A stretch of DNA of 64,000 nucleotides. It comes from Paenibacillus sp. BJ-4. Lineage in GTDB: Bacteria; Bacillota; Bacilli; Paenibacillales; Paenibacillaceae. The notes under the pieces are model-generated. The model made no database searches. It was not told the origin of the DNA and worked only from the letters and a program-made list of their open reading frames with translations. The stretch spans positions 421,950 to 485,949 of the forward strand of contig NZ_JAIVEM010000006.1 in NCBI RefSeq assembly GCF_020404765.1, given 5' to 3'. The position numbers and the translations under genes are program-made. Of this stretch, positions 44,551-54,161 are shown in pieces (the stretch's first letter is position 1; every line of letters begins with the position of its first letter).

Positions 44551-46353
44551 ATGTTTAGTAGAGACAGAAAATGGTTTTTGGTCATCGGAATCATATGTAC
44601 AATGATCATGACTTCGATTTCGGCATGGCAGCCGCTGACGGCGAATGCCGCTTCACCCTCTGCCTCCAAGGTAGATGCGGTGTTGGTCGTCGATGTAAGT
44701 AATTCCATGAACACCAGTGATCCTGGGAAAATTGGCAATGAAGCCATGAAAATGTTTATTGATATGCTGTCGACGCAAAATGACAAGGTCGGGATCGTAG
44801 CGTACACGGATGTTGTACAGCGCGAAAAAGCCTTGCTTAATATTACGTCTGAAGCGGATAAACAGGAATTGAAGGCATTTATTGACGGACTGAACCGGGG
44901 GGCGTATACTGACACCTCCGTGGGTGTCAAGGAAGCGATCCGCATTTTGCAGGATGGCAAAACAGCCGGACATGCGCCTATGATCGTTATGCTGGCCGAT
45001 GGCAATAACGATTTTAATAAAACGACAGGCAGAACCGAAAGCCAGTCCGAACAGGATATGGCGAAGGCTGTAGCCGAAGCTAAAAACAACGGCGTTCCGA
45101 TCTACACCATTGGTTTGAATGCGGACGGAAAGCTGAATAAAAACAAGCTCGCCGACATTGCGCAGCAAACGGGGGGCAAGTCCTTTATTACAAGCTCGGC
45201 GGATGATCTGCCGAACATTTTGAGTGAAATTTTCGCCAGCAATTTGAAATTGAAGGTTGTGCCCTTGCAGTCCATTACGGCTAACGGCAACTATCAGGAT
45301 GTTACGGTAACCGTACCGAACGATAGCGTGCTAGAGGCTAACATTTCGATTATGTCCTCGAAGCCGGTGGATGCAAGATTAATAGACCCGTCGGGTAACA
45401 CCAAGCCGATTCCTTCGAGCGATGTGCTGTTGTCCAAGTCGAAAAGCTACTCTCTGATCAAACTGCTCAAGCCTGTAGCTGGCGACTGGAAGCTCCAGGT
45501 CAAGGGAGTCCAGCAGGATCAGATTGATATTAATCTGGTATTTAACTATGATTTGGAGTTGAAGATGGACGCCCCGCCTGCCAAATCGTACAAAAAAGGT
45601 GACACGGTTCAAATTCGTTCTTATCTGACGAGTAATAACCAGCAGCTTCAGGATCAGGAATTGTATGCAAATATGAATGCTGTTCTGAAGGTCAAGGACC
45701 TTGATTCCGGTACAACGAATGAGGTGCCGCTAACCAATGCAGGAGATGCCTTTACCGGCTCCTACACGATTCCGGATGAGCATGATTATGAACTGACCGT
45801 CAGAGCAGAGGAAAAGAGCTTTTACCGTGAAACCCAGCCGCTAACCATCAGTGCCAAGGCTGGGGCGGGCAGTGGTACGAACACAGGCACGGCTGGGCCG
45901 ACAGCGCCTGCTGAAAAATCCAAGCTGCTGCCACTCATTCTTGCAGGGCTGGGATTGCTTGTTCTGCTGGTGGCCGCATTTTTCATCTGGAAGGCTGTCA
46001 AAAAAGCCAATCGTGGCTTTGTCGGCCAAATTGTACTAGAAATCCGGGATGAAAATACCGGAGAGAAAACGTACCCGCAATACAAGAAGCTGAACACCTT
46101 CCGGGGCAAATTTAATCTGCACCAGTTGCTGCAACTGGCACCGGAATTTGCCGGAACCGATAAGGTGGTGTTCACGCCAGCCAATCAGGATCGCATCATG
46201 GTGCGCAGCACCCCGGAGATTACGATTGAAAAATCCGGGCGAGCTGTAGACACAGGCAGCGGTCTTGAACTGAAAAACGGTGATCGTCTGACGATCCCGC
46301 TGGCTAGTGTGGACAAAACCATTTTACTGGAATTCATTTCAGTGAACAGCTAA
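44551..46353 (+). CDS. Membrane-anchored vWA-domain protein (first gene of the tubulin/GTPase system)
   Basis: 600 residues. A signal peptide (VIGIICTMIMTSISAWQ) is followed by a von Willebrand factor A domain with an intact MIDAS: DVSNSM at about residues 48-53 (DxSxS), the Thr in GAYTDTSVG and the Asp in MLADGNN. Beta-rich domains follow. A single membrane helix near the C-terminus (about 460-484, LILAGLGLLVLLVAAFFIW) precedes a cytoplasmic domain of about 110 residues containing GRAVDTGSGLELKNGDRLTI, which looks FHA- or Ig-like. The vWA domain would face outside and bind a protein ligand through a divalent metal. It begins a seven-gene run with spacings of 24, 4, 46, 17 and 16 bp and one 4-bp overlap. 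Confidence 0.75.
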   Translation: MFSRDRKWFLVIGIICTMIMTSISAWQPLTANAASPSASKVDAVLVVDVSNSMNTSDPGKIGNEAMKMFIDMLSTQNDKVGIVAYTDVVQREKALLNITSEADKQELKAFIDGLNRGAYTDTSVGVKEAIRILQDGKTAGHAPMIVMLADGNNDFNKTTGRTESQSEQDMAKAVAEAKNNGVPIYTIGLNADGKLNKNKLADIAQQTGGKSFITSSADDLPNILSEIFASNLKLKVVPLQSITANGNYQDVTVTVPNDSVLEANISIMSSKPVDARLIDPSGNTKPIPSSDVLLSKSKSYSLIKLLKPVAGDWKLQVKGVQQDQIDINLVFNYDLELKMDAPPAKSYKKGDTVQIRSYLTSNNQQLQDQELYANMNAVLKVKDLDSGTTNEVPLTNAGDAFTGSYTIPDEHDYELTVRAEEKSFYRETQPLTISAKAGAGSGTNTGTAGPTAPAEKSKLLPLILAGLGLLVLLVAAFFIWKAVKKANRGFVGQIVLEIRDENTGEKTYPQYKKLNTFRGKFNLHQLLQLAPEFAGTDKVVFTPANQDRIMVRSTPEITIEKSGRAVDTGSGLELKNGDRLTIPLASVDKTILLEFISVNS

Positions 46354-46377
46354 ACGAACCCTTAGGAGGTCAAATCT

Positions 46378-49300
46378 ATGAAACCAGTAGTTAGAGAGCA
46401 TATCCAACAATTAGACGTATCACTCGGTGGGGGGATCGTAAGCGATAAGATTAGAGTTGATACCATTGATAATCCTATATTAATTATCGGACTTGGAGGT
46501 ACGGGGATTGATGCCCTCCTCCGCTTGAAATATCAAATTAACCGCAGATTCAAGCTTCCGGCAGATCCGATTTCCAAGAAAAAGAGCGAAAAGCCGGACA
46601 ATGTGGAATTTCTCGCTTTTGAAACAAACGAGCAAGACCGCAACAAAAAATACAAAGGGATTGGTTTGGACCCGATCAATGAGTTTGTATTGTTGTCCAA
46701 TGCCGAAATCGGCGGATTACTGCAAAATCGCAGCATCTTGGAGCCTTACATTACCGACTGGCTGTCTCCCGAGCTGAGCATTACCGATGGAATGAACGGA
46801 GCCGCAGGGGTACGTCAGGCTGGACGCTTGCTGCTGTTTACCAAGATCAATCAGGTCGTACAAAGCATTGACAAAAAAATCAAAACCCTGTCTGAAGGCA
46901 CCAACAAGAAGCTGATGGTGTTCCTGCTGTCCGGTTTGTCCGGCGGTACTGGAAGTGGTACCTTCCTTGATATCTCATATATCGTCCGGGGAATTATTGA
47001 GCGCGACTACGGCTCCGCAGGTGTAGACCGTGTAAATACATTAGGTTATCTGTTTACTCCGGATATTAATCTGGCCAACAAAAGCCTGAGCGAGCATACA
47101 CGTGAATATATTAAAAAGAACGGCTATGCTGCGCTGAAAGAGCTTGACTACTGGATGAATGTGGATAGCCGTGGGGAACGCTTTAAGCAGCAGTACGGTA
47201 ACATTTTAACCGTAAACTCGCCGCTGCCGCCGTTTAACCTGTGTCACCTTATTTCGGCCACGAATACGGAAGGCAAGCTACTGGAAAATGCTTATGATTA
47301 TTGCATGAATGTCACCGCCGAGAACATCACCAACTTTATGGCGAGTGAGGAAAAACAGTCGGGCGAAGAGTTCGCCATTCATGACTATATCAGCAACATT
47401 CGTACGAACATTGCACAAATGAATAAGACCTATCCGGCAAACTACGACTACAATATTATCGGGGCTTCCTCGGCAGTATTGCCTATGGAGGAAATGACAA
47501 CGTATCTGGCCTACCGGATGTTTGGTAAAATGTCCAAGATGTTTGAGCAATCGCCGAATCAAGAGGATGTCGAGAAGTTTGCCCGCAAGTTGGGCGTTGA
47601 TCTGGACAGTATGATTAAAAACTTTGAATCACGAGTACCAGAGCCACTGCCGGGATTTGAAAATAGTGAACGATTAAGCTATAGCAATGTTGTGAAAATG
47701 CAAGTTGTCAATATGGACACAGAGCTGGAACAAACGTTTCTGACGCGTGCCCGCGAAGAATATATCAAGGCGAAAAAACAGCTTCCAGGCGAAATTACCG
47801 GGCAGTTTACAGATCAGATTCGCCGGATGTTCCTGCATCCCGAGCAAGGACCGTTCTATGTATCTCGCATGATTTATACTGAAAAAGGATTCAGCTTGCT
47901 GAAAATGCTGCTTTCTTATATCGAGACTTTGCGTGAATCACTGCACCGTATCCCTACGGACATTGAATGGGCGCGCGAGCAGGCGAACGAGAAGCTGGGT
48001 GATGCCAAGAGCGCGTTTGTATCCAAGGATAAAAAGAAAAATGCATACATTGAAGCAAAAATTAACGAATATTGGCTGCGGGCTGATGTGGAACGTACAG
48101 AGCAGCTTATTGAATTTTATGAAGACCTGTATGACCTGCTAAATAAGGAAAACAACCGCATTTATAATGTATTTACTGAGATTTTGAACGCACTGAGTGC
48201 CATTTTCGAAAAGAACGGCGACCTGCTGATTAATGGCGAGGAACAGTCCGATCATAAAGGCAACAAAACATACTACTGGAATTTGGTAAGTGTCCCGGAT
48301 ATTTCCGAAGTCGTGACCAAGCTGCTGGATAAGCGTAACGGTGATGATTTGATTCGTGATTTTGCCCAAGAGTTGCTGGAAAATTCAGATCAATGGGTGA
48401 AGGATCAGGATATGGATATCATCAGCTCGATTTCCAATTTCTTAACTGATAAGTTCGGTGATCTCATTACCCGTTCCATGGAGGATTTCCTCGTCATGAA
48501 ATACGGGCAGGATGAAGCGATTGAAAAGTTCGTGGAGCGCTACATCGCGAGCAAGCTGGATGAGGAGGCTGTACCTGTCTTCCATCTGAGCAACAGTTCT
48601 GGCAATTTGTACTTCCCGTCATGGGGATTTGTATCGGTACCTGTTCAGTCGCCTAACATTTTGAAGGGTGTTCGCAATTATCAAAATAATGCGATTGGCA
48701 AATCGCACTTTACGATTAAAGAGAGTGAAGTCCGTAACCGTATTTTCTGGCTCAATACGCGCAATGGCGTACCGCTGTTTGTATATACACCGCTCAAAGT
48801 GTATGAAGAGAGCTATGAAAAAACGATTCTTGACCGCGAAGGTATTGGCCGTCATTTGGTACAGACAGGTCAGAACAACTGGACCAATCTGCCTTCGCCG
48901 ATCCCTGAAAAATCATGGGGCGAAACCTATATCAATCCGCGTGTGCAGGCTTATAATGCCCGTATCCGAAATGACTTTGACCAAGCGAAGTCACTTGGTG
49001 TTATCCGTGAGAAGGATGTCGATCAGAATACGAGCAGCCGCTTTACCGTGCTGCGTTCACGCGCGCTGGATCTGAATGCACTGTTGGCAGGCTACGATAT
49101 GCGTTTGCAGGAATCCAAGCCCAATCTGGGTGAGGTAAAGAGAGCATGGTCTGAGCTGAAACGTCTACTGGCTGAAGGATTGGAGCAGACGGGAAGCAAA
49201 GACATCTTTGGCAGCATCAATGAAGAGATGGCAAAGGAAAACCTGATTCGTTCACCGGAGTTAACGCAGGTGGTTCGTGAAGAATTGGCGAAGTATACCC

Positions 49301-49767
49301 AAATCGAAGCGAAGGCTGCAGAACTGGAAGCTTTGCTGGGCAAATATCAGGATGAGGAAAAATGGCTGGATCAGTTCATTCAGGCCCTCTATACCGACAC
49401 GATTACGAAAAAAGGCGCTTTGTACGTCTATGACCGTGACGAAGAGGAAGAGGCTTGGGAGCCTTTTGCCAATGTCATGAAGAGCCGACATTATGTGGAG
49501 TTTGAAGTGTTTACAAACTTCCGTGCTCTGGAAGAGAAGAAACTTGCAGCCCTGATGCGTAAGGCGGATCGCCGTGATGCTGTGTTGACTTCATCGGAGG
49601 ATATTACACCATTGCTGACGAAGCTGGATGAACTCGCTGCGACTTATACAGAAGCTCGTAACCAATTGGAATATGAAAAGGTGGAGCTGGCCAACGGAGC
49701 GGAGCTTTATGCGTTTTATGCTCAAATGGCCGGGAAATTAAACGACATCCGCAGAAAGTTGAAGTAA
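46378..49767 (+). CDS. Large tubulin-like protein (Tubulin_2 type)
   Basis: 1129 residues, cytoplasmic, start ATG 46378 after TAGGAGG. The N-terminal 450 residues have the tubulin/FtsZ nucleotide fold: a first glycine-rich loop NPILIIGLGGTGIDALLRLK (about residues 33-52) and the tubulin signature loop LSGGTGSGTFLD (about 187-198, compare GGGTGSG). The remaining 650 residues are mainly helical and charged, unlike FtsZ, so the protein is about three times the length of FtsZ. It resembles the little-studied tubulin-like family known from genomic surveys next to vWA and GTPase genes. GTP binding and perhaps polymerisation are inferred; the catalytic T7 loop could not be placed with certainty. The next gene starts 4 bp after its stop. 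Confidence 0.78.
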   Translation: MKPVVREHIQQLDVSLGGGIVSDKIRVDTIDNPILIIGLGGTGIDALLRLKYQINRRFKLPADPISKKKSEKPDNVEFLAFETNEQDRNKKYKGIGLDPINEFVLLSNAEIGGLLQNRSILEPYITDWLSPELSITDGMNGAAGVRQAGRLLLFTKINQVVQSIDKKIKTLSEGTNKKLMVFLLSGLSGGTGSGTFLDISYIVRGIIERDYGSAGVDRVNTLGYLFTPDINLANKSLSEHTREYIKKNGYAALKELDYWMNVDSRGERFKQQYGNILTVNSPLPPFNLCHLISATNTEGKLLENAYDYCMNVTAENITNFMASEEKQSGEEFAIHDYISNIRTNIAQMNKTYPANYDYNIIGASSAVLPMEEMTTYLAYRMFGKMSKMFEQSPNQEDVEKFARKLGVDLDSMIKNFESRVPEPLPGFENSERLSYSNVVKMQVVNMDTELEQTFLTRAREEYIKAKKQLPGEITGQFTDQIRRMFLHPEQGPFYVSRMIYTEKGFSLLKMLLSYIETLRESLHRIPTDIEWAREQANEKLGDAKSAFVSKDKKKNAYIEAKINEYWLRADVERTEQLIEFYEDLYDLLNKENNRIYNVFTEILNALSAIFEKNGDLLINGEEQSDHKGNKTYYWNLVSVPDISEVVTKLLDKRNGDDLIRDFAQELLENSDQWVKDQDMDIISSISNFLTDKFGDLITRSMEDFLVMKYGQDEAIEKFVERYIASKLDEEAVPVFHLSNSSGNLYFPSWGFVSVPVQSPNILKGVRNYQNNAIGKSHFTIKESEVRNRIFWLNTRNGVPLFVYTPLKVYEESYEKTILDREGIGRHLVQTGQNNWTNLPSPIPEKSWGETYINPRVQAYNARIRNDFDQAKSLGVIREKDVDQNTSSRFTVLRSRALDLNALLAGYDMRLQESKPNLGEVKRAWSELKRLLAEGLEQTGSKDIFGSINEEMAKENLIRSPELTQVVREELAKYTQIEAKAAELEALLGKYQDEEKWLDQFIQALYTDTITKKGALYVYDRDEEEEAWEPFANVMKSRHYVEFEVFTNFRALEEKKLAALMRKADRRDAVLTSSEDITPLLTKLDELAATYTEARNQLEYEKVELANGAELYAFYAQMAGKLNDIRRKLK

Positions 49768-49771
49768 AAGT

Positions 49772-52138
49772 ATGAGAGAGCAGCTGTTACGTTATGCGGC
49801 TGACTATGCAGCCGCAGAGGACCAATTAATCGGAAGCGGGGATGGACGCAGCAGCATCCATTTCCCGTCCGTGTTTCTTTTTATCGGTGACGGTATGGGG
49901 TCGGTGATGAACACCATTGCAGATATCAATCGAACCAAGTGGGATAACAGCACAGGGGTAACGTATATTCAGATTCGCTCGAAGGAAGAGCAGACGGTTG
50001 TAGACCATTCTGTGGATGCTATAACGCATACGGTAGCAATGCCGGAGGATAGCAGCCATCAAACGATACGCCGTGATTTGCATCAGGCTTTTTATACACA
50101 TGAATCGCAGCTGATTGAACTTAACACCGCATTGCGCCGTGCAAGTGGGCATTTGGCGGATTACGGTCGGTTGTATTCCTCGTTCGAGCGTGTCCATTTG
50201 TCGATCTTGACGACAGCCGATGATCCGATGAATGTATTGGTTCCTGAGATTACGCTGTTGGCGGAATATATTTTTGCACAATCCTTCAAGTCCGTACAAA
50301 TGGATTTGTATGTGCTGGTGACTGAAGGCGATCAGGCAGCTCAATTCGGCTACCGTAGTGCAACGTCCGTTGCTTTTATGCGGGAACTGGACTATATCCA
50401 GAGCCCAGAGTATACGTTTACGGCGCCGCTCCATATGACTGAGGATAAATTGACCATCCCGGTATCCCATGCTCCATCGCCGTTGTTCGATCTTGTCTAT
50501 GTGCTGTCCGACAAGAACGAGCGCGGCATAACGGTGCCGAATAGCCTGCGCGAGAGCTGCGACATCATTTGTCACATTCAGCTCCTCAAAAACCGTTACC
50601 AGGCAGGAGATTCCTATCGGTCACAGGATGGGGGATACAACAATACATCGTTTAAGAACAACATCATGACGGAATCCGGGCGGCAGGGCTATGTGTCGGC
50701 CGGATTTTCCCGGGTCAAGCGTCCTAACGAGTCGATCGCACTTACGGTGCTGTATCACTTTTATGTGAAGCTGCTGGCACGTATGAGAACAGAGCGGGAG
50801 TGGGATGTACGCGATAAGCTGACTTATTTTGGTTTAGATGCTGCCGAGCGCAGCCGCACGCGAAATGATCTTGTGCCTGGTAATGAGGCGATTGCGGACA
50901 TGAGCGCGCTGATGACCAGTGGAGCCAGCTATGGCTCGTTGAAGCGAATGACATTGCGTGAGGCAGAGGAAGCCTTGTTTGGTCAGGGCTGCGAAGCCTT
51001 TTTCCGCGATAACTGTGAACGAATCGTACACAAACGTCTGGGCGATTTTCAGGCGGAATTACGTTTACAGTCGGCTGTGAACACAGCTGCCAAGGAGCAT
51101 CCTGAAATCGGCTTATTCGAGCTGGCGGACTGGACGGATGAAAATAAACCGGGGAATGTGCTTACGGCCATTCGGGGGCTGATTCGTGATACGTCTAATG
51201 ATTTGCAGATTAGTGCGGCTGAGCTGGATACCCTATATAGCGGCCGAGTGGAGGATCAGCCCTTTCAACGGCTGCCGCTCATGGATAAGCATAATGTGCG
51301 CAGCTTGATCCGTTACCTGACCGAGACAGTCTATGGGCATAAGCTGCATATGCTGCGGATTCAAGCGGATTTGGAGCTATTGCGCCGTTATGAGCTGGCG
51401 CTTGAAAAATGGCATGCACAGGCAAAGCACATTACGGTACAGCTTGCCAGTCTGGAGCGTGAACTGCATCAAGCCGCAACGGACAGTATTCGTCAGGCTG
51501 ACAGCTATACGGGTCAAAACCTGTTCGAGTATTACGAGCGTGTGACAGAGGATGTCATGCACCATCTGGAAACCAAACGGGGGAAATCAGTATTCTTTGG
51601 TACCCGCCATATGGGTCCTGTGTCCGGATTGCTGGATGAAGGTCTCTCCCTACTCGTGGATCGACTTACACAGACCTGCCGCACCTTAATCCTCAGCTCA
51701 CAGCCGTTTAATCAGACATTCGAAGAGGAGCTGCTACGGCGTGCCAATGTAGCTGCTGCATATGAAAATCGGCTGGTCGTTCCAAAGGATGAGCTGTTTA
51801 AAAAGCTGTACCAAACATTAGAGGAGCATGGCGGAATTAACGTGCGCTTGCTGGACTATACCCATGAGCACCGGTATGAGGAAAAGTATTTTTTTGGTGA
51901 CTACGAAGGCGAATTTCTTCCTTATGCGATGGACGTTGACATTACCTCGCGTATTTACAAGCTGGGCTTTGTACATGAACGTCGCAGCAGCGGGGTGGAA
52001 AAGCTGCATTTGATGGGCGGCTTCCATCTGGAGGATCTGATGGTGTATCGCAACGGCAAGACGTATTATGAGACATATACTGCGAACGGTTTTGAGTTTC
52101 ACGGAATCGCCGCGGATCGGTTGCCGGAATTGCGGTAG
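49772..52138 (+). CDS. 788-residue partner protein of the tubulin-like protein
   Basis: No named family was recognised. The start ATG 49772 is 4 bp behind the tubulin-like stop with only a weak ribosome binding site, implying coupling. The N-terminus has SVFLFIGDGMGSVMNTIADI (about residues 33-52), a beta-strand followed by a glycine-rich turn and helix, laid out like the first nucleotide loop of the upstream tubulin-like protein, but no GGTGSG loop is present. The rest is helical, with long amphipathic stretches (YELALEKWHAQAKHITVQLA). It could be a degenerate tubulin-like subunit or an adaptor. No signal peptide or membrane segment. Confidence 0.6.
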   Translation: MREQLLRYAADYAAAEDQLIGSGDGRSSIHFPSVFLFIGDGMGSVMNTIADINRTKWDNSTGVTYIQIRSKEEQTVVDHSVDAITHTVAMPEDSSHQTIRRDLHQAFYTHESQLIELNTALRRASGHLADYGRLYSSFERVHLSILTTADDPMNVLVPEITLLAEYIFAQSFKSVQMDLYVLVTEGDQAAQFGYRSATSVAFMRELDYIQSPEYTFTAPLHMTEDKLTIPVSHAPSPLFDLVYVLSDKNERGITVPNSLRESCDIICHIQLLKNRYQAGDSYRSQDGGYNNTSFKNNIMTESGRQGYVSAGFSRVKRPNESIALTVLYHFYVKLLARMRTEREWDVRDKLTYFGLDAAERSRTRNDLVPGNEAIADMSALMTSGASYGSLKRMTLREAEEALFGQGCEAFFRDNCERIVHKRLGDFQAELRLQSAVNTAAKEHPEIGLFELADWTDENKPGNVLTAIRGLIRDTSNDLQISAAELDTLYSGRVEDQPFQRLPLMDKHNVRSLIRYLTETVYGHKLHMLRIQADLELLRRYELALEKWHAQAKHITVQLASLERELHQAATDSIRQADSYTGQNLFEYYERVTEDVMHHLETKRGKSVFFGTRHMGPVSGLLDEGLSLLVDRLTQTCRTLILSSQPFNQTFEEELLRRANVAAAYENRLVVPKDELFKKLYQTLEEHGGINVRLLDYTHEHRYEEKYFFGDYEGEFLPYAMDVDITSRIYKLGFVHERRSSGVEKLHLMGGFHLEDLMVYRNGKTYYETYTANGFEFHGIAADRLPELR

Positions 52139-52184
52139 CCTTATATTTATCCTACTTTACTGATGGAAGGAAGCAACGATTCTT

Positions 52185-53474
52185 ATGAAGCAGCGTAAAT
52201 TTAATGTTCTCCTGCTGCTGTTCGGCTTGCTGGGCGCTGTAGTAGGCTTCATTTTAGGAGAGATTATTCTTCACAAATGGATAGGACACTGGCCGCATAT
52301 CGTCGTGATTGGGCTGTACTTTGGCATCCTGGCGCTGTGCATTGGTCTGGGGTGTCTTATCGGTGAATTGATTTCACCACAATTAAACGGACATTCGTGG
52401 CGGCAACGCTACTCGGGGCTGTCCTGGAAGCTGCTGGTGCCTGCTACACTGGTGATGCTGTTTGTGGCAGGTCTACTGCTGGAGCTGGGCTATCAGGTAA
52501 ACCCGGAAGGTCGCAAAAGTGTTCAGGACCTGGTGCTTGTGATTGATAACTCCGGGAGTATGCAGGATACAGATCCTGATAATGAACGACTGTCGGCTGC
52601 CAAAAGTCTGATTGGACAAATGGATGGAGACAAACAGGTGGCCATTGTTTCCTTTGAATCCACTGCGCAATTGGTTCAGCCGTTTACTCCGATTGGTACG
52701 GAGGCAGAGAAGCAGGCGGTTTATGCCAAAATTGATAGTATGCATACCATAAAGTCCGCTAGCACAGAAATTGGGCTTGCTTTGGACGAGACGATTAAGG
52801 AGATTGAAGACCAGGGCAACGCCAATAAAGGCTCGCTCGTTATTATGCTGTCTGATGGCTTTAGCGAGCTGGATACCCAGACAGCCTTGGCTCCTTTTAT
52901 TGCTCGTCAGATTCCAATTTATACAATCGGTCTGAAACTGGCTGAATCGGATGGTATAGCTTTATTACAAAATATCGCTCAGCTGACAGGTGGAACTTAT
53001 TCTAATGTAGCTAATGCTCAGGGGCTTACTCAGGCGTTTGGCCAAATTTATAACAAAATAGGTGACCGTACACTGGTAACAGAGCGGACAGGTGAATATG
53101 CGGACAGTTTGTATTTTGCCATTTATCGCGTAACGGCTCTGGTCATTATCGGAGCACTGCTGGGATTGGCTCTCGGACTGATGTTCGATAATCGTTTTCT
53201 GGCACGGAATTTTGCGATTGGTGGAGTTCCAGCCGGATTGCTTGCCGGTTTCATTTTGGAAAAGGGACTTTCCGGCTCGTCTATCGGTGATCTGATGATT
53301 CGTTTGATGGCAGCGCTCGTACTGGCGGCTCTTATTGCTGTCTTTTCGTTGGTGCTCCCGATTGCCGAGAATACGCGCCGATCTTCCGGTGGAGGAAGCC
53401 CAAGTGGGCCGTCAGACCGGCGAAGGGGAGCACCGGAAGGCCCGCAGCGTAATCGACGCAACAGTGGATTTTAG
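52185..53474 (+). CDS. Polytopic membrane protein with vWA domain
   Basis: 429 residues, start ATG 52185 after GAAGGAAG. Three N-terminal membrane helices (about residues 8-30, 40-62, 84-103), then a vWA domain with intact MIDAS (VLVIDNSGSMQDTD, DxSxS at about 119-123; Thr in SASTEIG; Asp in MLSDGF). Three more helices follow (about 310-330, 340-358, 364-388) and a basic, Gly/Pro/Arg-rich cytoplasmic tail. Two membrane vWA proteins in one operon suggest a surface-facing receptor or assembly pair. The topology places the vWA on the same side as that of the first gene if both are outside. Role inferred. Confidence 0.7.
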   Translation: MKQRKFNVLLLLFGLLGAVVGFILGEIILHKWIGHWPHIVVIGLYFGILALCIGLGCLIGELISPQLNGHSWRQRYSGLSWKLLVPATLVMLFVAGLLLELGYQVNPEGRKSVQDLVLVIDNSGSMQDTDPDNERLSAAKSLIGQMDGDKQVAIVSFESTAQLVQPFTPIGTEAEKQAVYAKIDSMHTIKSASTEIGLALDETIKEIEDQGNANKGSLVIMLSDGFSELDTQTALAPFIARQIPIYTIGLKLAESDGIALLQNIAQLTGGTYSNVANAQGLTQAFGQIYNKIGDRTLVTERTGEYADSLYFAIYRVTALVIIGALLGLALGLMFDNRFLARNFAIGGVPAGLLAGFILEKGLSGSSIGDLMIRLMAALVLAALIAVFSLVLPIAENTRRSSGGGSPSGPSDRRRGAPEGPQRNRRNSGF

Positions 53475-53491
53475 AACGGGGGCTGAAATGT

Positions 53492-54145
53492 ATGCAGTAT
53501 AGAGATGCACAGCCCGGTGATCCTGTCATTTCGGAGCTGAGCCACAAAATTGACGACAACCGAGTTGTGCTTCGCTGGCAGTGGCCTGAAGGCGCAGCCG
53601 TGGTATATATTGCGAAGCAAACATCTGATCCAAGCGTAGAGGGACAAAATGAGATTGGAGGTTTACCGCCTTTTTCAAGCCTGAAACTTTTTACACGTGA
53701 GGAATATAAAGCAGCAGGTAGCTACCGTGACCGGGTTGAAGGGTTTGGACGCGTGCGCTATACCGTGTATCCGGCTGTGCGTGAGGATGGCGATACTTTT
53801 GTGATTTGTCAGCAAGATGGAGCCAACCAGCTGGAGTTGAGCACGGGTAGAGCTAAAATCAGATATGCGGTTCACCATAAAAAAGGCTGGTTTCGCAGCC
53901 GTAAAACAGTTCAGATTCAGGTGACAGCCGAGGTTCCCGTTCCGCAGGAGGCGCTTTGCTACGTGAAGAAACGTGGAGGTTACCCGGCGGACCGCGAGGA
54001 TGGAACCTTATACCCGTTCACGGCACCTTTTGCCGCGGGACGAAATGTTTTACCCGCTATTGAAGTGGGCGGAGATGAATATGTACGGTTGTTTTTTACG
54101 GACGGCCAGAAATATGGCACGATCTATGAATTAGTTCCTGAATGA
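53492..54145 (+). CDS. 217-residue beta-rich protein of the tubulin/GTPase system
   Basis: Start ATG 53492 (an overlapping ATG at 53488 is out of frame). The sequence alternates hydrophobic and polar residues in strand-like stretches (NRVVLRWQWPEGAAVVYIAK, GRVRYTVYPAVREDGD, KTVQIQVTAEVPVP), which resembles one or two fibronectin-III/Ig-like sandwiches. No signal peptide or membrane helix, so it should be cytoplasmic. It lies 17 bp from both neighbours. Not a recognised family; an adaptor or structural role is likely. Confidence 0.6.
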   Translation: MQYRDAQPGDPVISELSHKIDDNRVVLRWQWPEGAAVVYIAKQTSDPSVEGQNEIGGLPPFSSLKLFTREEYKAAGSYRDRVEGFGRVRYTVYPAVREDGDTFVICQQDGANQLELSTGRAKIRYAVHHKKGWFRSRKTVQIQVTAEVPVPQEALCYVKKRGGYPADREDGTLYPFTAPFAAGRNVLPAIEVGGDEYVRLFFTDGQKYGTIYELVPE

Positions 54146-54161
54146 AAGGAGGCCGCAACCG

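Noticed and set aside
49826..50575. 249-codon minus-strand frame opposite the 788-residue protein
   Set aside because: Antisense shadow without ribosome binding site or protein-like composition.
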